The notes: generated from the sequence alone by a model not told the origin. A DNA stretch of 64,000 nt from Cunninghamia lanceolata (GCA_027924645.1 BSBN01000213.1:36892501-36956500); one strand, 5' to 3'; shown: positions 25,490-38,409, numbered from the stretch's first letter. Made by a program: numbers and translations.

Positions 25490-26590
25490 ATATAAAGGAA
25501 AATAAACATTCCCTAAGCTCAGTCTAGACTAATTTATTAAATGCTTACAACTCATCACAAATCAACCTAGACTAATAATTAAGAGCTACAGGGGTAGCTA
25601 ATTTTATTAATAATGCTAATTTAGGAAAGTAAATGCAAAGAGGATAGGGGTACTTAGCTCTATAATTAGAGGTGTAATTCTAATGTAGATTCTAGATGTG
25701 ACCATCATTTGATTGATAAATGATGCCTCTCTATCTATGTAATGCCTTAGATTCTTCATAGGACTTGTGCTTTATCTAGGGTCAACCCCATGCCTTAGGT
25801 TTTTTTGTGTTCGTGGATTCATTCTTTGTCACACAAATATGATCTCTATGGCTTTGTACTCTTGCTCTCCAGTTTTCTTGGTTCATCTCTTCCTACTTTA
25901 CTTTGAAGAATGGTGGTATTTAGAAATACCTTTAGATGATTGCTAGTATGTCATAAGGGGACATGTTCTTCTAGGTCAATCTTATAAAAAATGTGCAAAA
26001 GATCGATAGATAACAAGCATTGCTCTAGAATGAATATGCAAATTTATTTTAGTGAACTAAATTGAATGATCCACTGTTAGTTGCTCCTTAAATGCTTCAA
26101 GGATGGGAGAGGATGATTGAATGTAAGCAAGTGTGAAATGGATGCAAATAAATGGCTTTAAATATAAGAACATAGCATCAGATTATGAAAACACATGTCT
26201 CATTGGCTCATAATGACTAGTGGAATGGGTGGAAGTCGACCAAAATTTGAATTTGAATTTTGGAAAGATAGGGGTCAAATCAACAAACATGGGGTTGACC
26301 TTGTACCCATAGAAATAACTTTGGATTGTAGAATATTAAGGTTTGTGCATAGAATGAATGTCTAATTATGGTAGGTGAAATAAATGTGGTCTCTATGGGG
26401 AGTGCAAAAATGGGTAAAAATTAGATAATTGTATAAGAATGTGTGTGTATGGGGATAGATGAAGGTTAGGGGAAAGTATCCAATTTTGCACAAGATTACA
26501 CTATTTGTTTATATGCAATTGTATTAAGACATTCTCTCAAAATAAACACAAAACTAAATAGGAAAAGGCATGGGTATGCAAATTTCACCA
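25490..26590 (-). repeat. 5' LTR of the gypsy-type element
   Basis: It runs on the minus strand from TGGTGAAATTTGCATACCC at 26590 to about 25490 beside the primer-binding-like site. It matches the left LTR except for about 360 extra bases and dispersed substitutions. A possible TATA element on the minus strand, TTATATTTAAAG, is near 26160-26171. This copy carries an uninterrupted version of the site that took an insertion in the other LTR. Confidence 0.8.
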
Positions 26591-26732
26591 TTAAAATTCC
26601 AAAGAGTTTTAAGCATTTTGTATTTCTTTGTTTCTTTAAAAAAATTAAAGTCAATACAATTATTCTTTTTAAAAATATAAGGGTTAAATGTCCTTTAAAG
26701 AATTTAATATTTAACATAATATATATGTGTAA

Positions 26733-27600
26733 TGGTAAAATTTTCATATCCATGCCAACTCCCATTTAGTTTTGTGCCATTATGAGAAAATGACTTAATA
26801 AAATTATGTATCGATAAATGAAAAAAATCTTATGTGAAGTTGGGCTCGTTCTCCTATACCATTACGCACATTCCCATACATTTATCTCTTTTATTCATAT
26901 ACAAACATATATTGATACATTCATCTTGATTATCCATTTATTATGCCTATCCATCAATTTATTTTCAAATATTCCATTACCACCTTGATTCTACCACCTT
27001 GTTCTATCTCAGGTCATTCTCATGGGCATGAGATCAATCCCACACCTGTGGATATAACCCATGAAATTTTAAAATTCAAATTCAAATTTTGGTTCACTCC
27101 CACTCATATCTTTCCCACCCAAAGTTGACTAAACATATGTGCACAATTTATTGCTACGTCCTTATATTTAATGGCATTCAATTGAATTCATTTCACATCC
27201 TCTCATATCTAATCCTATCTCATCCAAATATTTGCAAAACCATGCTAGGAATACTTACATTGGAGCACTTACAAAAAACTCATATCTACACAATCATCCT
27301 ACAAGAGAAGAGCATGCACTCATATCTTCTCTTGAAAAGTTGAGTATGCACTTAAAAGAACTTATTGTGTTCAATAGCTCATCATGGTTGATGTGGGCCG
27401 TAACCCAATCACCTTGTGTAGGCATGTGATTTATTCTCTATGCTATGATGCCTAATCACAACAATAACTTTGAGCTTTGGGAAGCACTATTCTCTAGGGG
27501 TGTATATACAAATGAAAAGGATGCACTATTCACCCCTATATAACAAAGTAAAAATTGACAACTTATAAACCGTGTGTCCTACAACCTCTGTTCTTGAACC
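26733..27600 (+). mobile_element. LTR of the same family in opposite orientation (fragment)
   Basis: It starts TGGTAAAATTTTCATATCC at 26733, matching the minus-strand start of the LTR ending at 26590, and stays alignable through CATTTAGTTTTGTG, a run of short matches and, at about 27070, AAAATTCAAATTCAAATTTTGG, which the other LTR also has. A TATA-like TATATAAC lies at 27537-27544. The right boundary is a guess from this promoter position. No polypurine tract precedes it, so it is a 5' LTR or a solo remnant. Confidence 0.7.
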
Positions 27601-29140
27601 AAATCAATCATATGGATGGTGACAAATTATTTATGGTGACAAATGACCTCACTTTTTCATGATGTTTATCTATTGACACCTACACATTTTGAGACCACAC
27701 ACATGCTAGTTTTTCATTAATTTCACCATTACTCCATGTATCCTAAGCATTTATTCCAAGATTAATCACATACCTTAAGAATGAAACATGAGGGAAAAAA
27801 GACAATATTGTACACGCCTTTACGATCATATCATTACTTATATATGCTTACATTCTTATCTATTGACATGATTGAACATTTCTGATTCACATGATGTTCA
27901 CTTGGTCATTGAGGGCCACTCATTATCTATGTGGTTATACATTTTTTATGATTCCTGCCAACCACACAATTTGTGCCTCATCACACTATCTCGCCCATAT
28001 GGGGGAAATCATTTTGACATGCACTCTCATGATCATATTTTATGTTGTTGTGCTTACATGACCTAACCATGTTCTAAGAGACAACTTATCAAATTTGGGG
28101 GAATTATGCATTAAGCCTTCCCTACCACATTGTGTACTTGCATGACCTAACATGTTCTAAGAGTTACATTGGGACATCATAGCCTCCACCATGCTATTAA
28201 TGACATGAAATGCCATGTATCATCTTTCATCACCACTAGGGACCTATAGCCTTACCTCAACCATTATCTATTTATATAGCTACATTGGAGGCACATTTAT
28301 TTTCTAGTGTCCAATGTGCTTAGACAAGTGCTTTTGGTCAGTGAGGACCAACTCACCATTCTTCATTTGCTCATTCTAGGGTTAATCTTTTTTCTTGATG
28401 ATATCCCTAGCCCATGTGCTTATCACACTTATCATTCCACATGGTCTACTTGCTTGATACATGATGCACTCATTTATAGTCATTACTTTACATGATTTAC
28501 ATGCTTACATGCTTAGCCTACATTTACATTTCATGGATTGTTTTATATCTTTTCCATTGGATGCAACCAATTGAAGGGGCATATTTTGTTGCTCACACTC
28601 CTACGTTGAGATTGCAAATAGATATAGGTTCCTACATAGAGACTCATCACCATGATCAAATAGATTGTTACCACATGACACACTAATGTCCAATATGCCT
28701 TTTCATCTTATGATCATCAAGCCAAGCAAAGTATTACCACTTTCTGTACATGCAATTTTTTTCTAATCCTACTCCCTCTCCTCTCTCTTTCATGATGAAT
28801 GACAATAAAATTTAGCTTGTAGTTGTCTTCATATTTACTTGCATGATGGAAGCTACTCATTGCATATTTTTCCTCTATTTTGTAGGTTCCCATGGAGTAT
28901 AGATGCCAAAGGATGCATTTACACAATGGCATTTAGTGGGGTCCATTACTTCACTCTTTTATGTTTGAATATTTACTTTACATGCATGTTTGTGACACAT
29001 ACTTTGAGATACATGATCATTATAGGATTCACATACACCTCAAAGTTGAGGCAAAATGTAATGGAGGGATGAAAGTTCAATACTACGTCACACTTTTATA
29101 AAGGAAATGGACAACATCAGTCCAACTTTTTAACTTGAAG
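27601..29140. other. Unassigned DNA, probably eroded LTR-element interior
   Basis: No protein family was recognised. Phrases such as CATGACCTAAC-ATGTTCTAAGAG recur (near 28059 and 28142), as do GGTCA-TGAGG-CCA-CTCA phrases (near 27903 and 28336), so the stretch is internally repetitive. It follows the plus-strand LTR and may be its former interior. Confidence 0.4.
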
Positions 29141-30369
29141 CACTTGAAAGTGACATATATGTTTTGAATTTTAAAATGTGTAAACTATTGAAATGTAGAA
29201 TTTTTAGTATAGTTTATGTTTGTATTAAAAAAAAAGGATATAGTTTTTAAATAAAATTGACACTATAATTTAATTGCTGAATAAAAGTTTAGAAAATGAG
29301 GTTACGGGGCCTTCATCTTTTTATAGTCAATTTTATTTTTTTCCCAAAATTTTCCCCATTTCATTAACTTGAAGCTTTAGTGCATGGAGTAAATTTTTTC
29401 ATTTCAATAAATATTTTTTAATGATTTTTTAAAGTTAGGTGTATTGAAAACAAAACAATTTCAAGGGGCCTACACTTTATGTTTGGTATGTTTATCAGAT
29501 ACAGAAAAAATATATCATCTTGAAAAACTCACATCTAGCTTCATGTGAAGGCTCCTCAATCTTTCTATTAAAAACTCATCAAAGAGTTACGTTCCAACAC
29601 ACGATCCCCATAAACAAGAGATATCCAACCTCACCCAAATCTGACTAGTAACAACAGGTGCACAACTGATCATCTCATGCTAAAATCCAACTGCAAAACT
29701 ACAAGATCTAAAAGTATACAAGCAAAATGATCATGCCACACAACTAGAAGATTACTACAAACCACTACCAAAGATTCCTATGTATGATCAATACAAAATC
29801 CAAGAACTCTCCATGTTATTATGATTTACATCTTGCTCATAGAAGATCATCTTCCTCTAGGAGACATATCTGCTCCCAAGAGCACCCATATCATGACAAA
29901 ATTGCAAAAAAAAAGGAAAGATCTAGAGTCCTCTATGGCATAATATCACATCACTACCAAAGCTCCCATTATAAGTGATCTAGAATTACCCATGGCATCC
30001 TGATTAACATATCATAACTAAAGATCATTCATGGCTCCCACACAATCAAATAACTCAATTGCAACATTAGGAGCTTCCAAAGGACAAAGTAAAACTATGA
30101 TCTCCAAAAGAAGATAACTGCTATAGGTTCCAAGAAAAATAAATGCAAGTGACTCAAAGTACTCTTATAGGAATGTCATGATCATCCCAGAGCACCGCAA
30201 CATGAATCACAAGTACTACATCCATTCATCTCATTGTCTCATTTCTACACAACACTAACACATCATGATGGTCGATGGACCACCAAACTAGAATATACAA
30301 ATCCATGGCATCTGAACAATCTACAACAAACCCTGTTGCAACAAGATACCATATAGTAGATCAAAGATT

Positions 30370-30431
30370 TGTGGGTATATACAACCCACATCTAAGTATT
30401 CTGTGCAACATGTGGGTATAGGCAACCCACA
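30370..30431. repeat. Pair of 21-base hairpins
   Basis: TGTGGGTATATACAACCCACA at 30370-30390 and TGTGGGTATAGGCAACCCACA at 30411-30431 each form a 7-bp stem with a 7-base loop. They are 41 bases apart start to start, with unrelated sequence between. Confidence 0.75.
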
Positions 30432-31698
30432 TAACTAGCACAAAAGAGACATCCCATGGTGACATAAAGCATGGCTAGTGCTCAAACTAAAACCAAGGAA
30501 ACCGTAAAACTCACAGATTTGAAATAGCGCACAACATGGATCTGTAGACCCAAAGATAAGAAACTCAACATCACATTAATAAAAAGAAAATATAGACATC
30601 AAAAGAAATAAAAATGTAGATTCTTTGAGGACACTTACATCAGATCCAAAAACCTAGATCCAAAATTGTCAAAGATCCACAACTAGAGACAACATCAACT
30701 TAGGAACCCAATAAGAAACCACTACGTAAATGATACAAACAACTCATGTACCAACATCTCCACATTGAGAAAGCTACAAACAACCTCCTCAAACCATGCA
30801 CTAAGCACATGCATGCAAAACTACAATTATCTTGCATCTAGAAACACCCCCACTTTGAAAAATAGTCTCTCCACAGATCTGCAAAACCATAGATTTTGGT
30901 TAGCATGAAAAACCATCCATGTCAAGGACATGCATGCAAATTTGAGTCCATCCATCACCTAGAAGACCCACAAGTCTAAAACACATCAAAACTATTAAAC
31001 TAGAAATGGACTTAACACAAATAAGCAAAAGTGTAGATCTTGAATGGAAAATTTGCAAAACCCACAGATCTAGTCACATGAATATGAAACATGCAAGTAC
31101 TAGTACTATTTGATAGGAAGAAGAGGTTGTCCAAGAAATCTAGGCCACAAAACAAACCAACTCCTCAACCACCACCATGTACATGCATACAAAGGAATTG
31201 GGTTATTCCAAGAGCTTCTAGATCTCCAATGACCAACTCTACAACCCACATGCATTTAGGGGCTAGTCAATCAGTTCTTTCCAACTTAGGGGCTAAAACC
31301 ACACACCTAATATAAGAACATCAAACCATAGTCAAGACAAACCAATTTTATCCATCTGTTCAAGGAGCCAAAAAATAGACACCCAACATGAATACTCTAC
31401 TCCACATGACCACATAATGAAAGAACATAGCCACCACAAGTAGTTCCATACTGTCAAATAGGAGCTCTAAGTCAACACCATGCTACATGAAACCACATGA
31501 CCAACTCCATAATGGTCCACTTTCTCCATCCTTCAAGTGCCTGCAATACTGTACTCTTAAAAAGAAGATCAACTGCAATACTTCCACTTATACAAGGATT
31601 AATAATCAGCTAGTTGCTTCCTACAAATTCCCTTAAGCTTGCTAGGCTAAGAAATAAAAAATGAAGGAATACTGAGAACCAAATCACCATGAATCCAT

Positions 31699-31839
31699 CA
31701 CATGCAAGAACATGCAATGAGAAAGCACATGCAATGACATGCAAACACATGCAAACAACATGCAAGTCCATGCAAGTACATGCAAACAAAATGAAAGTAC
31801 AAGCAACTCACATGCAAGCACATGCAAGAACATGCAAAC
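31699..31839. repeat. ACATGCAA-type short tandem array
   Basis: About fourteen near-copies of ACATGCAA are separated by 1-8 bases over 140 bases, as in CACATGCAAGCACATGCAAG. It sits just inside the putative primer-binding-like site of the minus-strand LTR at 31869, in its 5' leader. Confidence 0.85.
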
Positions 31840-31849
31840 CATGGAACCA

Positions 31850-31868
31850 CCTTGGGTTTGACACTAAA
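31850..31868 (-). other. Primer-binding-like site beside a minus-strand LTR
   Basis: On the minus strand TTTAGTGTCAAACCCAAGG directly follows an LTR ending CCTTACA. Its place suits a primer-binding site, with TAG in place of the usual TGG if decayed. The tRNA is not identified. Confidence 0.35.
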
Positions 31869-32835
31869 TGTAAGGAAAAAATACCCTATGCACCTCTAGT
31901 ACCATAATATTTACTAAACAAAATGCTTGATACAAGTGCACACAACTATGCCCATAAATTGGAATGATGACACATATTTATTTCCTAGATTAACTTTTAG
32001 AGGAAAACAATATAGATCTTAGATCTAAGTAAATTTCAACATGTAATTAACATTTCTAAGAACAAGAATGGAGAAGAATAGAAGCATAAACATGAGAGAA
32101 AGAACATTGATAGAAGTGCGGAAAACTCTTTCGGATTAAAAACTCCACCCTCCAATGCATTGAACCAATGTATTATTCAACAATAATAATGTAATAATAC
32201 ACTTGCAAGCTTAGAGCCTTAACATCGAGATCTACATCTTGCTCCTCTAGAGGAAATTTGATAGCATAACCCTACAATAAAAAGACTCCTCACCTCTCCT
32301 CTTCTACAGAGCTTCAATATATAGGAAAAGACATCTAAGAAAACTATAAATGGTTTCCCAAAACTATTAGCTAAAACCATGAGTTAAGTAGTCAACAAGG
32401 AAAGAGAACTCACGACATGTGTCCAAGAGTTACAAGCATCTTTCTAGAAGCTTCAAGACCTTTCTCAAGAACTTGGGCGTCCAACTTCACTAGAGGACAA
32501 AAACAACCCACTAGAGGACAAAATGACAACTCCCTAAGTCCAAAAAGGATAACCAACTTCTTACACATCATCAAAGATGCTTTCTTACACCTCCTTCAAT
32601 GTCATATATGCTTCTTACATACCATGATGATGGTCAAGATTCCTAGTCCACTTTGTAACTCCCTATTATCATGCTCTTACATACTTCATAGAATTTGTCA
32701 TAAGTAATTCCCACATCTTACAATGTAATAATGACATTAGATGCTCTTACAACTTCTTACACACATCATACAAAGGCATACACATTGCATAATGGCCAAG
32801 TCAGAAGTGGGACATCCCATTTCCCAAATGAGACA
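31869..32835 (-). mobile_element. Minus-strand LTR, 967 bp
   Basis: On the minus strand it runs from TGTCTCATTTGGGAAATGGG at 32835 to CCTTACA at 31869, giving TG...CA ends. A TATA-type box CTATATATTG at 32316-32325 (minus) is followed by GAAGCTCTGTAGAAGAGG, a believable transcription start region. A primer-binding-like sequence follows its inner end. Only one copy is in the window, so identification rests on structure. Confidence 0.55.
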
Positions 32836-32910
32836 CAAATAATAAATAAAAACAATAAAATAAATAATCCGAACATTAGGAATTGCAAGGGATATGACAC
32901 ACCTAATCCC

Positions 32911-33190
32911 AATAGGGGGTTTGTTAGATATGCTCACTTATGCTTTGGTTTATTTCTTATTCCTATTATATCATGTATCATTATGTCTCTTTTAAGTTGA
33001 TTTATCTACCACCTATTTCTATAGGGTGGTTGAGTGATTAGTTATTCCCAAGAAGTTTTGGGAGTTATTCTCTTCTTGTGATATATATTTGTACATTTTT
33101 GTACATTGAGAAAATGAAGGAATATGATTTATGGTTTGCTGCAATCTCTCTATGTTTTATTCATCTTCCTCTTTTCTTTATTAGTGATCC
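32911..33190 (+). mobile_element. Copia-like 3' LTR with polypurine tract
   Basis: AATAGGGGGTT at 32911-32921 is a polypurine-like tract directly before TGTTAGATATGCTCAC, a common Copia LTR opening. Downstream are GTGATATATATTTGTAC and ATTGAGAAAATGAAGGAATATG, the usual style of a Copia R/U5 region. The right end, about 33190, is estimated. No Copia pol is present upstream, so this is a remnant. Confidence 0.55.
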
Positions 33191-35442
33191 TGAGTGTGTG
33201 ATGTCCTAATATTGATGATAATAGGTGTATAGTTTGGGTTGAACTAATTGGAATCCACTCACACTCATAGGTGAAGACTTAATAGGACCTGGATCAAGGG
33301 TTCCACCAGACATAGTACATGGATTTGGAATAATCGGGAATATATGACCTAACAAAACCTTTGTATCCTAAACACATCTACCTTGGTTGGATTCTTGAGA
33401 CTCCTAGACTCGCACAATGGGTTTCAACAAAGTAACATATTATTTAGACATAATGGGTATCTTCTTTTGTGACACTAGTTTTTGGCATTTTGGGGTCACA
33501 AGTTTAGACACAACATTTTGCCTCTGTGACACATGTTTTTGCTTGGTTTCGAATGATACATTTCTTTGTTTTTCACCTATTTACTATGTGGAAGTGCTAG
33601 AAGAAGCTACATCTTTGTTAAAAACTTTTGTTTTCTTAAGATCTTTCGTTTGTTCAGAAATGCTAGGTGTTTGTGTGTCTTGTAATTGACCTTGTAAACC
33701 TATTTATCTCTTTTCACAACAAGATATATTAAGTATAAAATTTCATAAAGGTAGGCTGAAATTGCCTGCTATACGACTAGCTTCTTTTGAGTTGTCAGTT
33801 TTGATGTGTAAAGATAAAATGCTATCTTCATACAAAGTAGATCCCATGATGCAGAATGCAAAAAAACTCAAAACAAAATACTCAACATGATCTAAGCCAG
33901 GCTCAACCAGTAGTGTTTAGAAACAAGAACAAGTTTATCAAGTCTTAACCTTGGACTACAAACACAGAAAACAAACTTCACAATTTACACCTCATAACAC
34001 TAATTCTACATCTTACCACTCCAACGCAAACATTCCCTTTTGCAAATAGACAATCTCTCTTATCTCCTTAGAACTATCTATTACACAATTATTTTAACAT
34101 AATTTTTCAAAATTATTCATACAAAAAAAAATTACAAATTCAAAAATAAACCTTTTATAATTTAAAACAAGTCCTTGTCTCATACTTATTGAAAAAATCA
34201 CACACACACACACACCACCTTTTAACAAGTCCCCATTTCATACTTATTGAAAAAATCATATATATATAACTTCTTCAAACACACAACCACTTACAATCGT
34301 TATTCTTAAAGTTATTCACTTCAATAGCCAAAGGTCAATTTTGACCAATAGATAAAATATAAATTTAGTATTTGACTATTTGATTATTAAATAGATGAAC
34401 CAACACATTTCATACATCATACACTATTAATATTTCCAAAAAAGGCTTTATGTTTCCAACGCCTTGTTTTTTTAATAATCCAGCAGTGGTCTTCTGATGA
34501 ATTCAACGCCTTTTGTGTTACTTGGAGAGGCCTTTTCTTTTGTTTCCTCTCAGCAAACAATCTAAGTCCAATATTCTGCCCAGCTTTAGATATTCACGCC
34601 TATTTCACATATTCACCAAATTTCAATGCTCAGCAGCTTAAAAAAATCCTCCACTATTTCCGCCTTATGTAGTTTTCAGTGGCCGGCATGGTAAAAAAAC
34701 ATGAGCTAGCAGCAGGCTTAACGCCTCTCCTCAGACATAAACAAACCATTCTTGCAGATGTAAATTTATTCCTGGACACCATGGCGTGGAATATTTGAAC
34801 CATTCTTCATATTGGTTGTATCAACAGATAGTTATTTGTTTCTCCTTTCACATAATAGTAAGAAATATAATAAAAATAAAAAGTAAATTAATTTAAAAGA
34901 CATGTTTGGAGAATTATCCTCACTCTATGGTTGGTACTTTAGTGGCGGAGTGTATCAATATGGTAACGTGATAGGTCCTAAGTTTGAACTTTATCTCACT
35001 CATGTAAAAGAATATGGTATTAGAGCTAATTTAGGAGCAATGAGCAAAGATTGCATATCACTTAACATGTTAATGGAAGGTCTTAGATTTGATACCTAGG
35101 TATTCCATGTAAATAACAAGGTATCAACACTCAATTAAAAGCTCCCCAAAAAATGCATTTCTTGTTAGAGTGTTCAAAAGACAGTCTAAATTTTAATCTA
35201 CAAAAGGACTAGTAGCTTGGCTACAGAGCACCACAACACATGCTTATATCAGCTCTTTTATTCAAGTTCTAATCATACCATGAAAAAATACATTATTCAT
35301 TATTAAACACTTAATTATGGAGAGTAGTATATATCATCTAAATCATATATACATTTATGTACATATATATTTATATACATAGGTACACACACAAACACAG
35401 GTATCCACACACACACAAACACACACAAATAAAAACACATGT
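33191..35442. other. No gene recognised; AT-rich DNA with simple repeats
   Basis: Frames at 33417-33689 (90 codons) and 34902-35099 (65 codons) show no known domain. An AC-dinucleotide run is at about 34199-34215. TGGTATTAGAGC at 35015-35026 is one base from the initiator Met primer-binding sequence and is followed by TAATTTAGGAGCAATGAGC, a phrase typical of LTR-element leaders, so an eroded Copia element may end here. Confidence 0.45.
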
Positions 35443-35640
35443 GCATGCCAATAATTTTCAACTATTTTAAATACGATAGTTTTTTAAATGTAGAAAGGAA
35501 AGAGAATTAAATGTAGAAAGGAAAGAGAAATTTTTGAATATTGACTCTTCCATGCCAATAGTTTTCAACTATTTTAAATACAATAGTTTTTAAAATATAG
35601 AAAGGAAAGAGAAGTCTTTGAATATTGATGTGCATGCATA
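35443..35640. repeat. Imperfect tandem repeat of about 100 bp
   Basis: CATGCCAATA(A/G)TTTTCAACTATTTTAAATAC followed by ATAGTTTTTAAA and TAGAAAGGAAAGAGAA occurs at 35443 and again at about 35551. The first copy also carries an internal 23-base duplication of AATTAAATGTAGAAAGGAAAGAG. Confidence 0.85.
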
Positions 35641-35988
35641 GAAACTACTTACATCTATCTTAAAAATGTTAGGAAATATGTATATCTCTACTACACTCTA
35701 TTTTAACCAATATAGTCCATTATTCTTCCTCTTCTTATACATTTATCAATTGCTTTCGAACTTTTGTACCTTATAGGATTACTATGAAAATACATTGTCA
35801 TTAGAACTATTAATCAAGTAATACTACCTAAATAGGTATTGTCCATACATAACAGATCCACAAAAAAAATCATGTGAGTTTCATAGCATATTAACTCATC
35901 AACATAGGCTATAGAAGGGGTTGCTCCACTTCAATCCCTCTTTTCTCTTTTTTCTCTTATACCTCTCAATCCTTCTTTGCCCATGCTT

Positions 35989-36453
35989 CATCTTCCACAC
36001 TTACAAAGAATCAACTTCTTAATCCTCCTTTAGTCATACGTCAATCTTCCCCACTTGGAAGGAATCAATCTCTTGATCCTTATTTACCCATACTTTTCTC
36101 TTCCATATTTACAAGACAAACATAATTATATTATGATCAAACCTTAGTAATCTCAAGATAACCCTCAAAGTGGAGAGTGGCTCTTTATAAAACTCCAATA
36201 TCTAAATAGAATTCCATATTCATCTTCCACACTTACAAAGAATCAACTTCTTAATCCTCCTTTAGTCATACTTCAATCTTCCCCACTTGGAAGGAATCAA
36301 TCTCTTGATCCTTATTTACCCATACTTTTCTCTTCCATATTTACAAAGACAAACATAATTATATTATGATCAAATCCTAGTAATCCCAAAATAACCCTCA
36401 CAGTGGAAAGTGGCTCTTTATAAAACTCCAATGTCTAAATAGAAATCCATATT
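35989..36453. repeat. Two-copy tandem duplication, 232-bp unit
   Basis: The block opening CATCTTCCACACTTACAAAG at 35989 recurs at 36221 with very high identity and ends near CCATATT at 36453. No coding frame is maintained across either copy. Confidence 0.95.
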
Positions 36454-37397
36454 TCTCAAAAGGAAATTGAAAAGGTGATTCTTAAGAATGTCCTTCCGTA
36501 TTTGTCATCTAAAATGCATTGGACTAAGAAGAGAAAAGAATAAATGGGCCCACCACCCTTGTCCCTTATATATTTCGGGTCACAAATGCATGATAATGAT
36601 TTTGCCTAAAATCTCGAAGTGACAAGTGTGTAAAAGTGTTTTTTTAAACAATTGACTGAATAGACGTGTTTTGTTTGTTTTGTTTTTATTTTTTTAAAGA
36701 ATTGATAGAATAGACGTGCTCCCCATTGATAATCTCATTGACAGTACTATATATTCCATCTCCTTTTCAAGATTAAAATTCCAATACTATATTGAGAAAA
36801 TCAATCTCGTGTTATATTTTCAATAACATAACTGGACAAACTCATTAAATTTCTCGTTTACTTAGCTTATTTCTTGCCTTAAAAGAACCCTCCACTTATG
36901 TTCGTGTGCTAATTATAAATCTAATATTCAATTGAACTTACAAATGGTCATATACAAAACAACAAAGGAGAAGATAAATGGCCAAAGCATGACAAACTTA
37001 TAGCGCCATAACCAATGTAAGTATTGCCTTGAAATCCTGGTAGAGAAAGTCCACTATTTTGAACCTTTGATTTGGACAATGGCCATATGATAAAATTGTT
37101 GATTTTAATTGTTTTAAAAGATCTTAAACATTGTGGTGTGATCTTAACAACTAAAAGGGCATGGGGAATTGACTGGGATAACCCAGGCCTAGAATAGATC
37201 GATTCAATTTGGGTAGGTGATATGTTATTCCTCTTTGGAGTTATATGAAGAACAACAAAACAATCTCTCTACATAATTGTATGTTTACAGAATTAATTAT
37301 TAGTTTCCATCAAGTAGAGGATTTTCTTTTATTCCATTGTTTTGACATGTAGTGGGAGCCCATTGTTTTATTTAGATAGAAGTTTATGTAGTTGTAA
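36454..37397. other. No gene recognised
   Basis: AT-rich DNA without a known domain. A short duplicated phrase, TTGA(C/T)(T/A)GAATAGACGTG, occurs near 36651 and 36701. Confidence 0.5.
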
Positions 37398-37700
37398 TGG
37401 TGAAATTTACATATTTATGTTAATTTCTATTTAATTTTGGATATGTTTTGATGGAATGATTTATACAATTATATATTGACAAATGTAATAGATTTGTGTA
37501 AAGTCATGCTTATTCTTTGATCTTTCATCTATTCTCATTTACACACTTTCGTTACTTTATTTTATCTTTATTTATACTTATTTCCATACATTTGCCATTT
37601 ATTATATTTATGTTTGCACTTAATCCGATACATTCATTCCTGTTGGTTTACAGATTTTGCCACCTAACTCTACATTCTCATGTCCATACAAGTGACAAAT
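37398..37700 (+). mobile_element. Third fragment of the TGGTGAAATTT LTR family
   Basis: It begins TGGTGAAATTTACATATTTATG at 37398 and follows the same order of blocks as the LTR at 26733: a CTATTTA-TTTTG block, an AATTAT-TATTGA block, a CCATACATTT block, CCATTTATTAT and a TTTGCCACCT-like block. It fades out by about 37700. No interior or second copy lies next to it. Confidence 0.55.
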
Positions 37701-38409
37701 GTATCAACAGTTGAACCAGATGTAATGATAGTTTACAATGATTCTCTGCTTATTTAACAAGGCATAGCTACCTTCTGATGTTTTGCAAAGAATGAAAACT
37801 TGGTATGCTTTTAACCAGAAAACAAAAAGGTGGTGCTTTTAGCCCAAAAGCATAAAGGAAGTGAATCTCAACATCAATTGAATTAAAGGAAGTACAAAGA
37901 CTTCGATAGTAGTAACTTCAACCAATTTAATAAAGAACTACACCAATTGTCATACAATCACTATTGTTACCATTCATTGAAAGATAAATATTCACAGCAA
38001 TGAGAAAATAATATAAATCATTCAATCACTCCAATATAGAATTAATAACCAGCATCCAACAGTGTATTCAACATAAGAAGAATAAACATTCAAATAGCCA
38101 TAACACAAAGTCTATGATCACCGAACTCTATTGTATTGATTTCAATTCATATATATCAAAGTAACTAAACAAAAAAGTAACATACCAAAATTGATTTCTA
38201 ACTAAAACAAAGTTTGCCAAAGATCTAGAACATCAACAAGCTAATTGAATTTATAGCGTTGTCACCAATAACTGTCTTTTGAAATAAAGGCTTCTTGAGA
38301 ACAACTGATTTTAAAGAGGTCTTTAAAATAAACATAACTTAAATAAACAACTCTCCGAGCCAATAGTTTTTGCAATAATTGAAAAATACTAAAGCTTAAG
38401 AAAAATCAT
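37701..38409. other. 3' flank of the minus-strand pseudogene, nothing recognised
   Basis: AT-rich DNA with no frame of note. It would contain the 3' untranslated part of the coding remnant at 38410-41579. GGAAGT(G/A)... phrases recur near 37857 and 37888. Confidence 0.4.

Larger units (their letters stand above)
19160..26590 (-). mobile_element. Ty3/gypsy-type LTR element with gag but no visible pol core
   Basis: Two direct copies of an LTR, at about 19160-20284 (interrupted by an insertion) and 25490-26590, flank a 5.2 kb interior. On the minus strand the order is 5' LTR, primer-binding-like site, gag remnant, CCHC-like region, protease-like region, a charged linker, about 1.9 kb of non-coding repeats, polypurine tract and 3' LTR. 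I find no reverse transcriptase, RNase H or integrase motif between 22150 and 20303. The LTRs differ by many substitutions and by a roughly 360-bp segment present only in the right copy (about 26165-26525), so the element is old. It resembles the gag-only non-autonomous gypsy elements known in plants as TR-GAG. Confidence 0.85.
29141..31849 (-). other. Non-coding DNA, possible interior of a minus-strand LTR element
   Basis: It lies downstream, on the minus strand, of the LTR and primer-binding-like site at 31850-32835, so it would be that element's interior, yet it has no gag or pol motif and no frame over about 75 codons. It contains an ACATGCAA array and two matching hairpins, listed separately. 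Left of about 29560 the DNA becomes very AT-rich, and no second LTR copy was found. Confidence 0.4.
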
